Source: Bacteroidota bacterium
GTDB taxonomy: Bacteria > Bacteroidota > Bacteroidia > Bacteroidales > Dysgonomonadaceae
Direction: 5' to 3'
DNA length: 64,000 bases
Assembly (NCBI GenBank): GCA_023424395.1
Contig: JAFADY010000019.1
Span: forward strand, 1 to 64,000
In this document: piece after piece, positions 43,095 to 52,296 of the stretch
Numbering within the stretch: position 1 is the first letter of the stretch
Layout of the letters: each line of letters opens with the position of its first letter
The notes under the pieces: generated by a model
Told to the model about the DNA's origin: nothing
What the model saw: the letters and a program-made list of their open reading frames with translations, nothing else
Database searches by the model: none
Translations under genes and position numbers: made by a program

Positions 43095-43127
43095 TTCCAC
43101 TCACCTTAATTAAAAAGGTGAGTGGAA
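43095..43127. terminator. Strong hairpin between the beta-helix gene and GH88
   Basis: Perfect 13-bp arms TTCCACTCACCTT and its complement enclose 7 nt. There is no clear T run on the minus strand, so it may protect the upstream mRNA end or lower read-through rather than end transcription fully. Confidence 0.5.
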
Positions 43128-43186
43128 GTTATAAGATAGAAATCGGTTTCAGGACTTCTATATTCCTTTCAAAAAACTATGTTTGG

Positions 43187-44686
43187 TTATTTTTTAATTA
43201 ATTTTCCGGATTTGTTTTTATTTCCGTTAAATATTTTATAAGTGTAGATGCCGGAACTCAAGCCCTTGAGGTCGATGGATGTTTCGCCCTGCTCAAGTTG
43301 TTTTCTGTAAACTACACTTCCAAGCACATTATAAATAATGATTTCTGTATTTTGTACCGCTTCTTCACCCAAATTTATTTTTAAAATATCTTTTACAGGA
43401 TTCGGGTAAATTTTAACATCGCCGAATGAAACATTATCAACATTGCTGCTTTCAGGATACCATCTTGGCGCGCCAATCGGGCCCCCTGTCGTGGAAGCAG
43501 TAGCAGAAGCAGTACTTATCGGGTACGTGAATGAATATTCATTTGCGCCCGGATCCATCGTGTCGGGATTACCGTCTTCGTCCACGTAGAATGGCAAACT
43601 AGCATATTCGGCCATACCTGTTCCGTTCATTTCAAAATACTTGTCGATATAAGCCATTGGCAGCGGCGATGGATTTTGGAAAGTGAGTACTTCTTCGATA
43701 TTATTTTGAAATGTTATTTGTCCTTTTTCAATATATGCATCGAAAAGGCTGTCCGTCAATAATCTTTCGTGGCTCAATGGATATTTCGTATAAAGTTGTT
43801 TAATTTCGGGTGATGTAAAAATATTGTTGTTGGTAATAGTCATTCTTACATCAGCATTTTTATACACATCACTTTCAACAAATTCGTACAGTTCAAAGAA
43901 AGCGCCCGGTTCGGCTGTTTCGCCATAAGTGGCTTTCCAACCGTTATTTGCAAAAATGTTATTTTGTATTACCACGCTCATTGCATAGTTGAACCGCAAC
44001 TGATAGCCGATGTTATAAAAGGTATTATCTTTGATTACAACAGAATCGGTAATGGCATCATTAAAACGGATATGGTTTCCGGTATTGTTATAAATTGTGC
44101 TGTTGGTCATCGATATTAATTTCATGGCATTCCCTCTTGTATCCATCAATCTGCCGTTTGCGGGATCAGAAGTGAGAGCAAGGTTTCGGAAAGTCGAGTT
44201 GTCTATATATAGCCGATTTCCCGTGTTATCGTTACGGATACAAAAATTATAGACCATTTCTACAAAACATCCTTCAAATCTTAAGACCATATTAGGCCCA
44301 TCCATACGAAATATACGCGGCTGGTTTATGCCGGTAACTATATCACGCCCTGTAACGTAAACATTCTGGAATGTTACACTATTGTTCATCCTGATCATAT
44401 CCGAAGGCAGCGCTCCCAAAGCATCCGAAACGGGTATTATTTTGGGACGTGGGCCGGTTCCCTCCTCAGCCCTGATTGTAATGGTATTGTTTATGATAAA
44501 ACTGCCTTCGAGAAAATATTCTCCTCCTCTTCTAAGTTCATAAATTCCATCTCCATTCGCCGCAACGGCGTTTGGTAGCGCGTTGGTTAAAACCCCTTGG
44601 TCGGGCTCAACAACATAAACATTTTGTGCTTCTGCGAAATTCACCAATGTGAAAACGCCAATCAGAAATAGTAAAAATGATTTCAT
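43187..44686 (-). CDS. Type IX-secreted beta-helix protein (DUF4957/DUF5123-like)
   Basis: 499 residues. Signal peptide ends AEAQ (residue 20). Residues about 25-390 have the short recurrent strands and Asn-rich turns of a right-handed parallel beta-helix (VTFQNVYVTG, SVVIKDNTFYNIGY, VIQNNIFANNGW), as in chondroitinase-B-like or pectate-lyase-like proteins. The last 75 residues are a Por secretion tail (VKIYPNPVKDILKINL to KSGKLIKK). It is probably exported to the cell surface by the type IX system and binds or cleaves a polyuronide; no catalytic site can be assigned. It is 40 bp from the TonB receptor gene and so in one operon. Confidence 0.82.
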   Translation of the reverse strand: MKSFLLFLIGVFTLVNFAEAQNVYVVEPDQGVLTNALPNAVAANGDGIYELRRGGEYFLEGSFIINNTITIRAEEGTGPRPKIIPVSDALGALPSDMIRMNNSVTFQNVYVTGRDIVTGINQPRIFRMDGPNMVLRFEGCFVEMVYNFCIRNDNTGNRLYIDNSTFRNLALTSDPANGRLMDTRGNAMKLISMTNSTIYNNTGNHIRFNDAITDSVVIKDNTFYNIGYQLRFNYAMSVVIQNNIFANNGWKATYGETAEPGAFFELYEFVESDVYKNADVRMTITNNNIFTSPEIKQLYTKYPLSHERLLTDSLFDAYIEKGQITFQNNIEEVLTFQNPSPLPMAYIDKYFEMNGTGMAEYASLPFYVDEDGNPDTMDPGANEYSFTYPISTASATASTTGGPIGAPRWYPESSNVDNVSFGDVKIYPNPVKDILKINLGEEAVQNTEIIIYNVLGSVVYRKQLEQGETSIDLKGLSSGIYTYKIFNGNKNKSGKLIKK

Positions 44687-44726
44687 AATAAAAAAATTTA
44701 AAAAAGTAATTATAAATTAATACACT

Positions 44727-47666
44727 CTAATCAAACAATCTGTATTTAAAGCCTATGTAGGCCGTAAATCCATAATATTCCATACTCGATACATATCCTG
44801 TAATATCTCTCACACTCACATCAGGCCTGTTTAAGATGTTTGTCATGCTGTAAAAGATATCCAATTTGGGTGTAATTCTTTGTTTTAGCTGTAGATCCCA
44901 TTTCGAGAAAGGCAATGTGCTTTCTTTATCGGCTCCGTCGGTTCTGTGTTGTTCGGCAATAAGTATATCATCTTGATAGTTGTAAGATATTCTTCCGGAG
45001 AAACCTTTATAATCATACCCAAGAGAAAAATTGACAAGCACCTTCGGTTGACGCAATAATCTGTCGGTATATGCCGTATCTACATTCACATTGATGAATC
45101 TTCTCATATCGCCGTCCACACCGTAATTAGGATTTACGGCACGCATAATAAGAGTTTCGTTGTATTGGGTTTTCGAATCCATAAAGGTGAGGTTGCTACT
45201 GAGTACAATACCTTTTAAAACTCCCGGCAAAAAAGATAATTGTGTTTGTAGATCAAATTCAATTCCTTTGATATAAGCTTTGTTGGGACTGTTCAGGGGA
45301 TAAGTGATTGTCCATCCGGCCATGCCTTCGTCTAACCCGAAATCCGACGGCTGCGTACTTGTGTTTGGGTGCATAATAGCCCTTCGGGTATAAATGAAGT
45401 TTTCAATTTCTTTGTAAAATCCACCTATGGTAAACAAGCCATAATTATTATCGTAGAAAGTGAGTATCGCATCAAAGTTTTTAGACAAAGAGGGCTTTAA
45501 GTCTGTTTTGCTATAAACAATATTTAAACTTGAGGGCTTGAATAAAACCCTGGGTGCGAGCAAATTGTAGTCGGGCCTCGAAAGAGTGTTCGTATAAGCT
45601 AATCGCAGGCTAACCCAATCGGTGGGTTTAATTTGAAGATGCATTTGGGGCAGCCAGTATGAGAAAGAACCTGTTCCCGTTGTTTCTTCGAATGTAAAGT
45701 TCAACTCTTCGGTTTCAGAATCGGGAATGTTATCACCTTTGTAAGCATGATATTTCAGCTCGCTCCTGTCATACCTAATTCCGGGAATAAAAGTGAGGTA
45801 TTTCGACAGATTAAGCTCAGTCATTAAATAGGCTGCCGATAAATTTTCGGATCCTCTGTAATCATTTTGGACAGTGGTAGTTAAAATAGGGCGGTACGCT
45901 TCGCTGTTGATGTCATAAAAATTTCTCATGAAATCCCTGTCGATAACATAATCGAAATTTAGTAAATCGTAGCGTGAATTAAGGAACGGCTCTACTTGAT
46001 AACCGGGATCCAGAAAATCGGCAATGCCGATAAGGTTGTTTTGTTGAGATAAACTAATGTCGGGCATGTTTGCCAATACGCTGTTATATCCGGTGGTAAG
46101 GTCGAAACGTACATAATTTCTTGAAGTTAACTTCTCTCTGCTTTTATTTCTGTATTTCCCACCCACTTTTACATAACCTTTTACGTTTTCTGATAGCGTG
46201 TAAGGTATTTTCCAGTCCAGCCATACGTTATATTCGGTTTCCTTGCCTTCTGTTGTGTTGAATGTGCCCTGATGCAGATAATAGCGGTCGGTTTCGGTTT
46301 CGTTGATATTTTCGGGAGAAGGAATTAATTCTGGGCTAATATAATACATTTGGTTAGTCGGTTTAAGATAGGGTGTCCTCATCCGGAAGCTCAATTCATG
46401 ATCGTAGGGATAATGTTGGTTTGTGCTGCTTCTTCCGGCTCCCCATTCAATTAATGTATTAAAAAGATTGTGTTCACCGTGCAGGGTATTTGAAATTATC
46501 CATTCATTGGTGTTCATGTCTGTTTGTTCCAATCTTAAGTTAGCGCCTTCCAGATCATATCTTTTTTCGCGTATGACCCTGTCTCTCGTCATGCGGCTCA
46601 ATAAATTAATGAATTTGAACTTACTGCTGCCTATGTTGTAATCAAAGTTAATGTTTGCATTTAAACGGTTTCTGGTTTCTAAATTCGATTGCAACCTACT
46701 GTCGGAAGTCCAGGGCTGAACGAAATCCTCATCCGGCGCCGGATTTCCTTGAACGGTATAATCTACTACAAATCTATCGTTGCTTCTGTCGGTTCTATCT
46801 AAGTTAACCGCTAAAATATAGCCCAGTTTATTGCTTAAAAGGCGGTCGCTAACGGTAACATTGCCTTTGAAATGCCCAATATTGTTAATTTGGCTGTGAT
46901 AGCCGCTTTGTCCTCCCAGTATAACTCTGAGCCCCGCCGGAGCTTCCCGTAAAGTGAAGTTTACGGAGCCGCCTAAACCATCGGCATCTTTGTCGGCAGT
47001 TATTGCTTTTATTACTTCTACGCCTCCGATGATTTCCGGCGATACCATGTTCAGATCCGTACTTCTATCGTCGAGATTAGTTGCGGGAGTACTCATTCCG
47101 TTAATTGACACTGCATTATATTTCGGTTCCAGTCCGCGAATAACAATCTTTTGTCCTTCGCCGCCTTCTCTCTGAACCATAATGCCCGGAAGCCTTCCGA
47201 TGGCATCGGCCGCGTTAATATCGGGTAGCTCGTTCAGTTTTTCTCCCGATACAATGTTCACAATACCGGGCGAATTCACCTGGCGATTTATTGCAGCGCG
47301 TTGGCCTCTTGCCTGTGCAGTTACAATAACTTCTCCCAGTGCGATATTTTCTTCCATTTGCACATTTAAAGTCCGTGTTTCGTTTGGCTGGAGATTTAGA
47401 TCAATGTCTTGTGTTTGGTAACCTACAAAAGACACTCTCACCGTAACGCTGCCTGAAGGGATGCCAAGTAGTGTGAACTCTCCGTTGTTTCCGCTCACAG
47501 CGCCTAACGTAGGATGATTGACTACAATAACAGAAGCCCCGGGCAGAAAATCCTTCGTACTGGCTTCGGTAACCACACCTACAACGGTTGCATTTTGTCC
47601 GACAACAAAGCCGGCCATTAAATAGAATAAGCTTACCAATAAAAATGTAATCTTTGCTTTTTTCAT
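44727..47666 (-). CDS. TonB-dependent receptor 1 (SusD-independent type)
   Basis: 979 residues from the ATG at 47666 (MKKAKITFLLVSLFYLMAGF); nine extra residues upstream would spoil the signal peptide. A carboxypeptidase-regulatory-like domain (about 25-110), plug (ANAA-type: INAADAIGRLPGIMVQREGG, IRGLEPKYNAVSINGM) and a 22-strand barrel ending in aromatic LFD follow. The sequence resembles the TIGR01782 group of receptors rather than SusC, and no SusD gene is next to it. Imports an oligosaccharide or similar ligand across the outer membrane. Confidence 0.92.
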   Translation of the reverse strand: MKKAKITFLLVSLFYLMAGFVVGQNATVVGVVTEASTKDFLPGASVIVVNHPTLGAVSGNNGEFTLLGIPSGSVTVRVSFVGYQTQDIDLNLQPNETRTLNVQMEENIALGEVIVTAQARGQRAAINRQVNSPGIVNIVSGEKLNELPDINAADAIGRLPGIMVQREGGEGQKIVIRGLEPKYNAVSINGMSTPATNLDDRSTDLNMVSPEIIGGVEVIKAITADKDADGLGGSVNFTLREAPAGLRVILGGQSGYHSQINNIGHFKGNVTVSDRLLSNKLGYILAVNLDRTDRSNDRFVVDYTVQGNPAPDEDFVQPWTSDSRLQSNLETRNRLNANINFDYNIGSSKFKFINLLSRMTRDRVIREKRYDLEGANLRLEQTDMNTNEWIISNTLHGEHNLFNTLIEWGAGRSSTNQHYPYDHELSFRMRTPYLKPTNQMYYISPELIPSPENINETETDRYYLHQGTFNTTEGKETEYNVWLDWKIPYTLSENVKGYVKVGGKYRNKSREKLTSRNYVRFDLTTGYNSVLANMPDISLSQQNNLIGIADFLDPGYQVEPFLNSRYDLLNFDYVIDRDFMRNFYDINSEAYRPILTTTVQNDYRGSENLSAAYLMTELNLSKYLTFIPGIRYDRSELKYHAYKGDNIPDSETEELNFTFEETTGTGSFSYWLPQMHLQIKPTDWVSLRLAYTNTLSRPDYNLLAPRVLFKPSSLNIVYSKTDLKPSLSKNFDAILTFYDNNYGLFTIGGFYKEIENFIYTRRAIMHPNTSTQPSDFGLDEGMAGWTITYPLNSPNKAYIKGIEFDLQTQLSFLPGVLKGIVLSSNLTFMDSKTQYNETLIMRAVNPNYGVDGDMRRFINVNVDTAYTDRLLRQPKVLVNFSLGYDYKGFSGRISYNYQDDILIAEQHRTDGADKESTLPFSKWDLQLKQRITPKLDIFYSMTNILNRPDVSVRDITGYVSSMEYYGFTAYIGFKYRLFD

Positions 47667-47694
47667 GACGTTATACTTGATAATATTTGACAAA

Positions 47695-47702
47695 CAAAAT
47701 TA
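47695..47702 (-). promoter_or_regulatory. Candidate -7 element of the TonB receptor 1 operon
   Basis: Minus-strand TAATTTTG fits TAnnTTTG and lies 29 bp ahead of the start at 47666. In place of a -33 box is ATATGTTAAG (47711-47720 on the plus strand), shared with the upstream region of the degenerate HTCS. Confidence 0.5.
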
Positions 47703-47823
47703 AGTAAAAGATATGTTAAGGAGTTTGAAATTTTAGTCTTAAAACTTGAAATTCTCACGTTATGTGTTCGAAATCATGAATTACAGGTCAAAAAGTTTTA
47801 AAAATTGGTTAATTAGAAAGATA

Positions 47824-49083
47824 TTACTTGGATAGTTGAAATTCATCGATCAGCACATCGCTTTCGCTATACGCCCGATAATGAATTTTGTTCTTTGTAA
47901 TTTCGATGTATTGATAGGTGCTTACTTCGTTATAACCCACATCCATCCAGTTTTGTTTTTCCAGATCGTAATATTTATCGCCAACCACCGAAACGGTAAA
48001 TACCGGCTGTGTAGGATTGCTCTTTGTGCCTTTCCTGTTTTCCAAACCGCCTCGGGCATACGTGTGGTCGTGTCCTTGAAGCACCAACCCGATCTTGTGC
48101 TTGTGCTTTTCTATCACCGGAAGCCAGTTCTCCTGCAATCCTTCGTTTTCACGGCCTTTCGCACCCGAAAAAACGGGATGATGCGAAACGATTACCACCC
48201 AATCCTTATCGGTTTTATTCAATAATTCCTCCAGCCACAATCCCTGATCGTATATTTCATCGTTGGAGTTGAGCAAGATGAAACGCACAAACCCGTAATC
48301 GAAAAAATACTGTCCCGCTTCCCATTCGTAAGGGAACGGAAAAACGGTTGTCCAGTAGGCCGATAATTGTACTTTACTGCCTTCCAGATTTTTTAAATAT
48401 TCGTGGTTTCCCGGTGTGGCGATAACGGGCATCGAAGTATTAATATCTTCGGTGGCGGCGTGCCACTCCGACCATTCGTAATCGTTGTTGGCGTGATTGA
48501 TGAGGTCGCCGATGTGAAGCGCCAATTTGGATTGGCCGAAACGCTTTATCGCTTGTTTATAAATACGTTGGCTGTGGTCTAAAATACCGTTTTGCGTATC
48601 GCCGAAATAGAGAAAACTAACCGTATCGGTAAAATTTTGTTGCTTAAACGTGTACCAGGGCGACCAATGAGGCGGATAACCCACACGGTAACGATACGTT
48701 TTTTCCGGTTTCAGATGCGAAACTTCCGCCGTGTGGTAGTTCATCGGATAATCTTTGTACTGCACCACTTTGTGCGTCGCTTCAATGCGTTCGCGGTTAT
48801 CTTTCGGAAAAGAAAAACTGTCGCCTTCCACAATTTCAATTCGCCCTTTCACGGCGGAAGTGTCCGTGCGCCAAGTAAAAGCAAGCGATTGATTATCGGA
48901 TTTCAACGGCGTAACAATCACTCTGTCGGGCAATTGCGACGGGCGGTGTCCCAAAAGCGGCACTTCGGGCACGGAGCTTTCTTTGTCCCATTTGGCTTGC
49001 AACTCTTTAGATACGGCGTTTTGTGCATTGATATTCAACACACAAACCGCAAAGATCAGAGATATAAGAATATAATTTTTCAT
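47824..49083 (-). CDS. Purple-acid-phosphatase-like metallophosphoesterase, copy 2
   Basis: 419 residues; signal peptide ends NINAQ. Same domain order and metal-binding motifs as copy 1 at 34512: FGDTQN, GDLINH, GNHEY, SHHP and GHDHTYARGG. Differences are concentrated in the signal peptide, parts of the fibronectin-like domain and the C-terminus. It lies 63 bp behind a beta-helix lipoprotein gene, with a terminator-like hairpin between. The high similarity in the core points to recent duplication or gene conversion. Confidence 0.88.
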   Translation of the reverse strand: MKNYILISLIFAVCVLNINAQNAVSKELQAKWDKESSVPEVPLLGHRPSQLPDRVIVTPLKSDNQSLAFTWRTDTSAVKGRIEIVEGDSFSFPKDNRERIEATHKVVQYKDYPMNYHTAEVSHLKPEKTYRYRVGYPPHWSPWYTFKQQNFTDTVSFLYFGDTQNGILDHSQRIYKQAIKRFGQSKLALHIGDLINHANNDYEWSEWHAATEDINTSMPVIATPGNHEYLKNLEGSKVQLSAYWTTVFPFPYEWEAGQYFFDYGFVRFILLNSNDEIYDQGLWLEELLNKTDKDWVVIVSHHPVFSGAKGRENEGLQENWLPVIEKHKHKIGLVLQGHDHTYARGGLENRKGTKSNPTQPVFTVSVVGDKYYDLEKQNWMDVGYNEVSTYQYIEITKNKIHYRAYSESDVLIDEFQLSK

Positions 49084-49099
49084 TAGCTCGTAAAGTGGG

Positions 49100-49138
49100 A
49101 AAATACCTTTTCACACTATGTTAGCGAAAAGGTATTTT
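49100..49138 (-). terminator. Terminator-like hairpin between lipoprotein gene and phosphatase copy 2
   Basis: Perfect 13-bp AT-rich arms (49100-49112 and 49126-49138) around 13 nt. On the minus strand the second arm ends in TTTT. It may reduce but not abolish read-through from the receptor operon. Confidence 0.6.
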
Positions 49139-49146
49139 GAAATTAA

Positions 49147-50634
49147 TTATCGAATAGTTCCGTCGGGATTTTTTACCCAACCTTTTGTCCAATCGCCGGC
49201 GGCGTCTTTCACGGCGCCCACATAATCGGCTGCTGTGAAGAACGCTCCCAATGTTGAAGGGTTGAATGTGCTCGTTTGCGCTGCATCGGGTACAAAATCT
49301 GCCACTCCGATACCCGGAATAGCTGATACGGAATTTTGAAACACGGTGGTGTTGAAAGCCTCCGCCAAATCGCGGAACGGATCTTTTGGAACATCAAATA
49401 CATACGAGTGCGCAAATACTGCTGCTCCGTTCATATCGGTAATAGTCACGTTATCGCCGGCACGCAGGCCCCTGCGAGGAAATTGCGCAATGATGGTGTT
49501 ATAAATTTTCGGCGCGGCATTCGCGCGGAAGCGCATACCTTGCGTGTCATCTTCGAGTTCGGTACCTGCACCCAAAATGGTGGCGTTGGCAATTACGGGG
49601 GCGGCGTCATCGCGAATGGAAAAGTCATCATTGTCATCGAAATATTCAGAACTCACGGAAATGATAAACTGCATTTTGCCTGCATAAGAATCGCCGAGGC
49701 GATACGAACCACCCTCACTATCGGTTGCTACAATGTATTTCAGTTGCGCGTTGCCGTTGGTGATCATAACACCCTCGCCCGTCGCTTTGAAAACTTGAAC
49801 GTATTCGATCTTTGTCGCAGAACCTACGTCCGATAAACGCAGAACACGATCATCGCCGTATTCCAAGCGAACATAATTTATTACGCCATTATTGGAGCTC
49901 GCGCCGCTTCCCGAAAGCTTGAACTCCGCCCAATCGCCCGCTTCGGCAGGTGTATCTGTTGTCAAAACGCGCGAGCTTGTAACCACAACGGGCGCAGTTG
50001 CGGTTCCTATCACATTCGCTTCACCCTGAATATCGATACCGGCTTTATTTTCGGCATCGGCATTCATATACAAATGTACGCCTTCTTCCACGGTTAGTTT
50101 GGCTCCCGGTTCAAACGTAAGGTAATATGGAACGTAATAGTTGCGTCCTTTGATCAACTTGGTTTCCGTTCCCGATGCCACAATGCCTTCGGTGCCGATA
50201 GCAAGGTTGTATAATTCGGTGGAACCGATCGTAATTTTATCGTATAATGCCACTTTGAGAACGAAAGGTATTTCTTCGCTGTCAACATCGTTGTTGTTGA
50301 CCAAAATGAAACCGTATTTTACTTCGTCGCCCTCGCTTAATCCGTCTTCTAACGGATCGGTGGTGTAAATAAATTCAGATGCTGTGGCGTGCACCGGAAA
50401 TTCTTTCAAAAAACCTCCGTTTTTCATTACAACGACCGATTTTGCGCCACCGTCGCCGTTGAGTTTCAGATTCATAGTGGTAGTACTGCCCGGAGCAGTG
50501 TCAATTGTATCTTGCCCCACGATGGAAAGTTGTGGAGTTGCATAAACGGGATCATCTTCTCCGCAAGACGTTGCGATAACCGCGAGAGAAAGTAATATCC
50601 CTACGAATAATGATTGTTTTTTTAAATGCGCCAT
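49147..50634 (-). CDS. Beta-helix surface lipoprotein, TonB receptor partner
   Basis: 495 residues. Lipobox VIATSC, Cys24. A short Ig-like N-terminal part (about 30-125) precedes a right-handed beta-helix: FEPGAKLTVEEGVHLYMNAD, INYVRLEYGDDRVLRLS, IEYVQVFKATGEGVMI. The C-terminus VGAVKDAAGDWTKGWVKNPD is typical of lipoproteins found next to TIGR01782-type receptors. I infer a ligand-capturing role in place of SusD. Similar in plan and ending to the neighbour at 50659; operon spacing 24 bp. Confidence 0.78.
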   Translation of the reverse strand: MAHLKKQSLFVGILLSLAVIATSCGEDDPVYATPQLSIVGQDTIDTAPGSTTTMNLKLNGDGGAKSVVVMKNGGFLKEFPVHATASEFIYTTDPLEDGLSEGDEVKYGFILVNNNDVDSEEIPFVLKVALYDKITIGSTELYNLAIGTEGIVASGTETKLIKGRNYYVPYYLTFEPGAKLTVEEGVHLYMNADAENKAGIDIQGEANVIGTATAPVVVTSSRVLTTDTPAEAGDWAEFKLSGSGASSNNGVINYVRLEYGDDRVLRLSDVGSATKIEYVQVFKATGEGVMITNGNAQLKYIVATDSEGGSYRLGDSYAGKMQFIISVSSEYFDDNDDFSIRDDAAPVIANATILGAGTELEDDTQGMRFRANAAPKIYNTIIAQFPRRGLRAGDNVTITDMNGAAVFAHSYVFDVPKDPFRDLAEAFNTTVFQNSVSAIPGIGVADFVPDAAQTSTFNPSTLGAFFTAADYVGAVKDAAGDWTKGWVKNPDGTIR

Positions 50635-50658
50635 AATAATTTTATTTAGTTAACGTGT

Positions 50659-52266
50659 TTATTGTCTGATTGATCCGTCCATATTTTTAAACCAAGATCC
50701 GCCTTTTGTCCAATCGTTTTCGGGATTTACAGCACCGATGTACGGCGCGCTCGAAAACCAACCTCCCATTGCAGTGGGATTGTACGGACTTGGCGTGTTT
50801 CCTACGAAATTGGTTTTTGTAACTCCCTGCACGGGCGTTTCGTTGAGGTTGTAGTTCCCGCTTTCAAAGAAAACATCTTTCGCTTCCTGCTCCCAATTGA
50901 GGAAGTTGTTGTATGCGTGCATATTGGCGATAATGGTATTTACGCCAAGCGTTTCTACGGGAAGGTCTTCCACGCGCATAGCGTCGCTTGGGAATTCCGT
51001 GATGATGGTGTTGTGCATAAATCCCTGCGCCCCGCGACGGATACGAACTCCTCTACGGGTTCCGTAATCGGTTCCGTCGGCATAGCCGTTGCCAATAAGG
51101 GTTACGTTGCTCACACGGAAGGTGGTTTGCGGTTGCTTATCGAAAAGCGTTTCGTCGTTTCGGAACTCTACGGAACGCGCCTGATTCCAATAATTTACGG
51201 GGATGAGCGTAGCTTTTATATTGGTTTGGAAAATCCAAAATTGGCCGTTTCCTTGCCAACCTTCGTCGGCCCAAATTCCGTAACCGCCGTGCTGAATGCC
51301 TGCGATGTATTTGAGCGAAACCCTGCCGCCGCGCAATCGCAAAGCGTTGTTGTATGATTCGTAAGATTGGAAATATTCTACCCTTGTTCCGCTTCCCACT
51401 CCGTAAAGGCCAAGCGAATGGAATCCTCCTTTACCCGAATATTCCACGCGAACGTAACGCAAAACGCCCGAATTATCGGCGTTGGCGGAACCACCGTAGC
51501 GAAGGCCATCGAGTAAAACCGTACTGCCTGCATTTGTAGCGGCTGCTCCAAATAACGATAATCCACCCCAATCACTGCGCACGGCATTATTGGTCAATAC
51601 TTTGTCGCTCGTAAAAACGATGGGCTCGGCGCGTGTACCTTCGGCCATAATCTTACTGCCGCGCGCGATGGCAAGACGGCTCAGCCGGTCGGCATTGCTG
51701 TACGTTCTGAAATAAACGGTTGTGCCCGGCTCAATGGTCAGCGTGGCGCCTCCATCCACACTCACAACACTATCTATCAGCCATTTTTGGTCTTTGGTAA
51801 AAGTAATGTCCTTATTAACGCGCCCGTTTACTCGCTTAAAGGTGTTACTTCCTTGTGTAAAATCGGTTATATAGAATGGTTGATCTATTCTGATCGTAAC
51901 GGGAGCGGATGTAACCGTTCGCCCGTCTTTATCGGTCATACGAAAAGTGATGTGTATTTCATCTCCGAGTTGGGCGGTTTCCGAAATACGGTACGCATAC
52001 GAATAATTGTACGTAAAAACTTCATTTTCTGGCTGCGCTGTATCTACTACCGAACCGTTTACCAAAACTTCCACTTTTTCCACGCCGGCAAGCGATTGAG
52101 TGGTAATGTCCAATTCCAATTGATCGAGCGGTTCCCGTATCATCGGGCTGCCGTCATAATTGAGCACGGAAATGGTGGAGTCGGGCAGGAGCAGTTCCTG
52201 TTCGCGTTCGCACGCTGCAAAAACGAAAACGGTTATTAGTAAGAATGATAATAATTTGATTTTCAT
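50659..52266 (-). CDS. Beta-helix surface lipoprotein, paralogous TonB receptor partner
   Basis: 535 residues from the ATG at 52266 (MKIKLLSFLLITVFVFAAC); a TTG 21 bp upstream is less likely. Lipobox cysteine is residue 19. An Ig-like or cadherin-like segment (about 20-135) is followed by beta-helix turns (DGGATLTIEPGTTVYFRT, LRYVRVEYSGKGGFHSLG, VEYFQSYESYNNALRLRG). The end, IGAVNPENDWTKGGSWFKNM, matches that of the next gene. Starts 30 bp after TonB receptor 2. Confidence 0.78.
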   Translation of the reverse strand: MKIKLLSFLLITVFVFAACEREQELLLPDSTISVLNYDGSPMIREPLDQLELDITTQSLAGVEKVEVLVNGSVVDTAQPENEVFTYNYSYAYRISETAQLGDEIHITFRMTDKDGRTVTSAPVTIRIDQPFYITDFTQGSNTFKRVNGRVNKDITFTKDQKWLIDSVVSVDGGATLTIEPGTTVYFRTYSNADRLSRLAIARGSKIMAEGTRAEPIVFTSDKVLTNNAVRSDWGGLSLFGAAATNAGSTVLLDGLRYGGSANADNSGVLRYVRVEYSGKGGFHSLGLYGVGSGTRVEYFQSYESYNNALRLRGGRVSLKYIAGIQHGGYGIWADEGWQGNGQFWIFQTNIKATLIPVNYWNQARSVEFRNDETLFDKQPQTTFRVSNVTLIGNGYADGTDYGTRRGVRIRRGAQGFMHNTIITEFPSDAMRVEDLPVETLGVNTIIANMHAYNNFLNWEQEAKDVFFESGNYNLNETPVQGVTKTNFVGNTPSPYNPTAMGGWFSSAPYIGAVNPENDWTKGGSWFKNMDGSIRQ

Positions 52267-52296
52267 ATTTGATATTCTTTTTTTCAAGTTGTCGGA

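Noticed and set aside
48592..49086. 164-codon plus-strand frame opposite phosphatase copy 2
   Set aside because: Arg/Phe/Val-rich antisense translation typical of shadow frames; the minus-strand phosphatase is clearly the real gene.
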